From Eucalyptus grandis (lineage: Eukaryota; Streptophyta; Magnoliopsida; Myrtales; Myrtaceae): a DNA stretch of 64,000 bases. The notes below the pieces were generated by a model that ran no database searches, was not told where the DNA came from, and worked only from the letters and a program-made list of their open reading frames with translations. The translations under genes and the position numbers were made by a program. Position 1 is the stretch's first letter, and each line of letters begins with the position of its first letter. The stretch covers positions 14,092,559-14,156,558 of the forward strand of contig NC_052614.1 in the NCBI RefSeq assembly GCF_016545825.1, in the 5' to 3' direction. This document shows positions 60,123 through 64,000 of this stretch, piece by piece.

Positions 60123-61066
60123 TGTTAGGGAAATCCCTTATGATGTTTTGAAGATGACAAAATAAATCAAAGGCTACTAACATGTTTGATGGTTGAGTAA
60201 TAGACCATGCAGATAATAGAACATGTAGAGGATATTATCAAAGTCTCAAGACCGCGACTCGAGACTCAAAGTCCAAGACACCGTCGACTCAAGACTCAAA
60301 GTCCGAAGAGACTCTATCTTTGAAGCCGAACCGGGTACGACTCGCATTGTAAAGTCTCTGCACCAGATTGTCAAAAGTCTAAAGACCAGGTTGTAAAGTC
60401 TCAAGACTCATATCGTAAAGTCTCAAGACTCGACTTTACATCCGCATTCGATGAATCGTAACTCAAGCCCAATCATACAACGGCTAGTGATCCGGTTTGG
60501 ATTCCACATCAAGATTGATTTGATTGAAGACAAGATCTTTCTATACGAAGAAGCTTTACTTATGGAAACCAAGATTTCGTTTGTATGGGCGATCGGAATC
60601 AATTTGGGATTTTACCTTTGTCACTCAACGGCTACCAAATCTTCTAAGATACGAGCTGTCCAATGGGTATATTGGAAGACGATTCTCGGGATGCTGTCCA
60701 ACGGTAGTTTGGAAGTGGAGGAGTATTTAAGGAGATCATGGACCGATGAGCAAGTAAGAGACGGAGCGTAGAATTTATAATTCCAAAGTCTAAGCGACTT
60801 TAGATCATATACTTGTCTCTTGAGAGCTTAAACGTTTGTAATCGTGAGAGAAATACCAAGAGAGTGACTTAGTGAGATAGTGTGATCTACTACTAAGTGT
60901 TTGCACTCGGAGTTGTAATCTCTTGTTGATTGCATAGTGGAATCCAGCCAAGAAGGCTGTTATCGTGGGAGAGTGGACGTAGGCTTGGATTAAGCCGAAC
61001 CACTATAAATCTCGTGTTCTTATTCTCTTCCTTAACTCCTTTATTTTGTTCATACTAGCACTCTCA
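60123..61066 (+). repeat. 3' LTR of the gag-only element
   Basis: 944 bp, collinear with 57561-58505. Outside the 60240-60420 minisatellite stretch the differences are mostly single-base insertions or deletions. Confidence 0.93.
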
Positions 61067-61180
61067 AAGGTGACTCAATTGAATATATTGACGAGCTTGG
61101 ATTTGAACTTCCTCTTGGTGATCTTCCTACCTAAAGGTATTAGATTTCTACGGCGCTCGAGACATTCGCTAGGAGTGTGA
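61067..61180. repeat. LTR-like host repeat (right part)
   Basis: Starts with the duplicated AAGGT and continues gactcaattgaatatattgacgagcttggatttgaacttcctc, matching the uninterrupted family copy at 18594-18650 (ggatccaattggatatattgacggattaggatttgggttcc). Confidence 0.65.
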
Positions 61181-61292
61181 AGCTGTGGACCGAACCAATA
61201 CACAACTAACGGTTCTCGATTCCAATATTGGGAGTATTGGTTCGTTTCCAAATTCTAAGTGTGGAACCACTTTTCGAGATGGACCATTACAT

Positions 61293-61332
<40 letters not shown>

Positions 61333-63329
61333 TTAAGTTTTAATATTTCATATCAAAATCCTAGTTTTTTCTCCGTTTCTCTTTGTTTATCGTCTCACTC
61401 ATTTCATGGCCTCACCTCCCTCTCTCCATCTTGTAGCCTCACCTCGGTGGCCTATAGCCTTGTCAATCCCTTTCGCTCTTGGGTCTCACACCTTTTCTAA
61501 AGTGAGGATATTTCAATCGAAAATCGGACTGGCTATCTGGTTCCTAGCTGAGTCCATGGAACTAACGGGCAATTTTCAATTCCAATTTTTCAGAGCTAAA
61601 CTTTAGTATGCAATTTTTTATTTTAAGGTGAGGGAGAGAACCACCCACCTTAAAACTGATCACCCTTATCCATTGTTGACACATTTATATTCAACTTTTC
61701 AGTTAAAATGACATTGCTTTTATTTAACTTTAGTCAACATTATTTGCATTTGGGGTTCATGTAGGCACACTTTTATAGGCAAATTTTTAACAAATCTCAC
61801 TAACAAAACTTTGACGTAAGATGACGTGTAGGTATAAATTTGAGATTTTTTGTATTATAAAAAAATTAGAATAAATGCATCAAAATTAATATAATTAAGG
61901 ATTTTTGGTCGCTGTTGCCTTTTTAAGTATTATGACAGCGCAATGTTACTATAAATATCATCTCGAGGGACAAGAGATTACATGGTTGCATTCGAACAGG
62001 AGACAAATTGAAGGCTTCAACAAACCTTTCCGCTTATTTACATGCGTGACTATAAATAAGGTGGACAATTTTTCGGTCAAAAGAAGAAATCATGATTAAG
62101 ACAACTTTTTCACAACCAACCAATGAGGAGTCGCCAAACAGTCTGGCTCACACGTGAGAACACCATTTCTTTTCTTTTTTAGGTTACACAATATGATGTC
62201 ACTTTCAGTAGACAGTAGGCCTAACACCTAGACCTAAACATGAAGCTAATAACTCAAATCAAGCTAGAACAATAAACTTAGCTCGCAAATCTCACTCGAT
62301 AAAAGGCCCAAATAAATAGGTCCATCGATGGAAATCGCATCTCCCCGAAATACAATTGACCATTTAAAACCGAGCATTTAAAATCTTAGATTCTAGGGAT
62401 GGGAAGATTTGAACCCCCGGCATAAATCAATTGACCATTTGCATTTAAAATAGATTCTAATGAAGTTTGAACTTTAAATCAGAATTTGATTAAATTTCTT
62501 AATTCTGATATTTGTCTTCGATTAGAAAAGCTTTTTAGTTGTCTCTTAATAAACTGTTTACTTTCTTTACACGCTTTGTTAGATTTCCATAGAAAAGTTT
62601 TTGTTCAAGTTCAGCCCGCCCTTTTACATCTCAACTTCAGCCGTTGCCACTCTGCTCTATTTGTCTTCTTCTTCTTCTTCTTAATTTGTGATTTCTTTTT
62701 TTCTTAATTCTTTTAATACTAATTTTATTTTTAACATCCGTTATTGCTAAATTCCTTGTCTTCTTCCTTAAATTCCACGTGGGATGCAATGTTGGCATTC
62801 AACAGTTAATTTCAGCATTTCCCTCTCTATTTTTCATAAAAGAACCGATTCAAAAAAAAAAAAAAAAAAAAAAGCATACATTTTAGGGGGCCGAGTTGGT
62901 GGACTAAATTTTCCTATAATTTTTCTTTTTCTGTGTTGCTTTTATTTTAGACTCAATTTGTTTGGCAAAAAAGTAAATTATTTTAAAAATATTTTATTAA
63001 AAATAATCATTTATATCATTTAAAATAATTAATCAATTCATTTTTGATAATAATTTATGTCGAAATATTTTTGTTGATTCATTTTTGTAATAGGTAATTG
63101 TTCTTAAGAAAATATTTTCTAAATCATTTTTTTTTTCACAAAACTCTATTTGTTTTGCAAAAAATATGAGAAATGTCTTCAAGGAAAATAATAATATTTT
63201 TCTAATGTTTTGTTAAAATTTAAAAATGAACTGGAAATTATTTTCCATCATTTGATAAGGAAAAGTCTGATTTGATTTTTCTAAATAGACACATACTATT
63301 TCAAGTACTAGTGACTTGCACATGATAGT
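61181..63329. other. Intergenic DNA with simple repeats
   Basis: A (TA)n tract occupies about 61297-61328, an A run 62851-62872, and an AT-rich dispersed repeat 62960-63240. The block 61170-61270 (taggagtgtgaagctgtggaccg) has hAT-like vocabulary. A B-box-like word on the minus strand (GGGGGTTCAAATC, near 62410) may mark a SINE relic. No gene is supported. Confidence 0.35.
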
Positions 63330-64000
63330 AGGAGAATCGTGTGTGGGCACTAGCGTCCTAGGTCTAGCCTTGATGGACCATGACTCGGGCGTGAAGGACT
63401 TGAGCACGAGCATAAGCATCAATTTAGGGTCCACAAAAGCTGAGCCCAAGAACCTACTATCAATGCCCGACTCCTAGTGCTCCATCTCGAGTCCATAGTG
63501 GCCAAGCCCAAAGACCTAGTGCCCATGCTTGAATCTCAGCACCCAAGCTTGAGTCCATAAAGGGTAAATGCAAGACCTCAGTGCTTGTGTTTAGGTCCTC
63601 GGCCCTTGAGCTTGAGCCTAGTCCCAGCACCTAGGTTTTAGGCTCAATGGATTTGAGCGCAAACGTCAAGGACCCTAACACGAGCACTAGGAATCTTGGA
63701 TTTGGCCACAATAAACGTGAGCCAAGGCATCGAGGACCTAAGCAATGACATCAAGGTCTTGAGCTCGGTCTTGATTGACCTAGATCGAGTGTTGGGGATA
63801 TGGGCATTGGTGTTGGGGTCTAGGGCTCAGTCTTGAGGGATTACAGCATGAGTGCCAAGAGCCTCAACCTCAATTAACATCGGCTCGGGCACCGGGGACG
63901 CAGGCATAAATATTGAGGTCTCAAGAACAAGCACCGAGGTTATGGGCCTCAACCTCGATATACACTTGCTTGGCATTAGGGATCCAAACCAGAGCATCAA
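63330..64000. repeat. Degenerate minisatellite, about 62-bp period, cut by the window edge
   Basis: Best seen from 63429, 63491 and 63553, where units begin GTCCA and each reads gtccat-(a)n-g...agcccaaagacctagtgcc...ctcagcaccc-a...gcttga; half-units of about 31 bp are visible. The remaining sequence to 64000 is made of the same words in varying order (gagcac, tcgaggacct, gcaccgaggt, ctcaacctcgat). Units are strongly diverged. Not coding in any frame of note. Confidence 0.7.

Larger units (their letters stand above)
57561..61066 (+). mobile_element. Young gag-only copia-type LTR retrotransposon with 5-bp target duplication
   Basis: A complete 3506-bp element: LTRs 57561-58505 and 60123-61066, each TGTTAGGGAAATCCC ... 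CTAGCACTCTCA; primer site TGGTATCAGAGC (58508-58519); polypurine tract AAAAAGGGGGAG (60109-60120). The host duplication is AAGGT (57556-57560 and 61067-61071). The internal region (about 1.6 kb) encodes only a frameshifted gag; protease, integrase, RT and RNase H are absent. Such gag-only elements (TR-GAG type) depend on the enzymes of a relative. The near-identity of much of the LTRs argues for a recent insertion. Confidence 0.93.

Noticed and set aside
1..64000. CRISPR array, bacterial operon, integron or phage features
   Set aside because: No regularly spaced repeats with unique spacers, no ribosome-binding-site-led gene strings; all genes found are plant nuclear genes.
1..64000. Intact tRNA, rRNA or snoRNA genes
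   Set aside because: Only isolated B-box/A-box words were seen (5061, 24149, 28664 and 62410); none folds into a complete cloverleaf by eye.

Overview
The window looks like nuclear DNA of a dicot plant. It is AT-rich, has three intron-containing or plant-specific genes far apart, and is filled with LTR retrotransposons, MITEs, a SINE and CT/GA and TA microsatellites. I see no bacterial operons, CRISPR arrays, rRNA or intact tRNA genes. The repeat style (many short elements with 'cctaaatctattg' ends and GC-rich cores) reminds me of Myrtales such as Eucalyptus, but that is an impression and not a demonstrated assignment.

Three protein-coding genes are well supported. (1) 10448-11137 (+): an OVATE-family-like protein, single exon, with a TATA box at 10267-10274. 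(2) 25808-28075 (-): a four-exon YUCCA flavin monooxygenase of the YUC2/YUC6 clade (auxin biosynthesis), reconstructed at 417 aa with all splice sites visible. (3) 53820-54952 (-): a two-exon class C heat stress transcription factor (HSFC1), reconstructed at 329 aa. A possible orphan exon (11254-11535, -) and a degraded reading frame (37874-38248, -) are not recognised. The genes are 15-26 kb apart and nothing suggests that they act together.

Most of the rest is mobile DNA. 44627-50321 is a decayed Ty1/copia element (minus strand) with two LTRs, a tRNA-iMet primer site and gag-protease-integrase-RT-RNaseH remnants; its left LTR carries a later hAT-like insertion that the right LTR lacks. Next to it, 43268-44266 is a non-autonomous hAT-like element with a perfect 8-bp target duplication. 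57561-61066 is a much younger copia-type element with a perfect 5-bp target duplication that retains only a frameshifted gag. It sits inside an older repeat whose unoccupied counterpart lies at about 18588. MULE-like MITEs (28926-29403 with a 9-bp duplication; 14961-15457), a family of foldback-type elements with GC-rich cores, a SINE upstream of the YUC gene, and a 62-bp-period degenerate minisatellite running off the right edge complete the picture.

The observations most worth a second look are: a 47-bp near-perfect inverted repeat with a 23-nt loop (13585-13701); a TATA-like motif upstream of the YUC gene that appears to have been copied three times by target duplications of two retroposon insertions; and the nested-insertion chronology readable from empty sites inside the same window. 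I found no convincing new multi-gene system.
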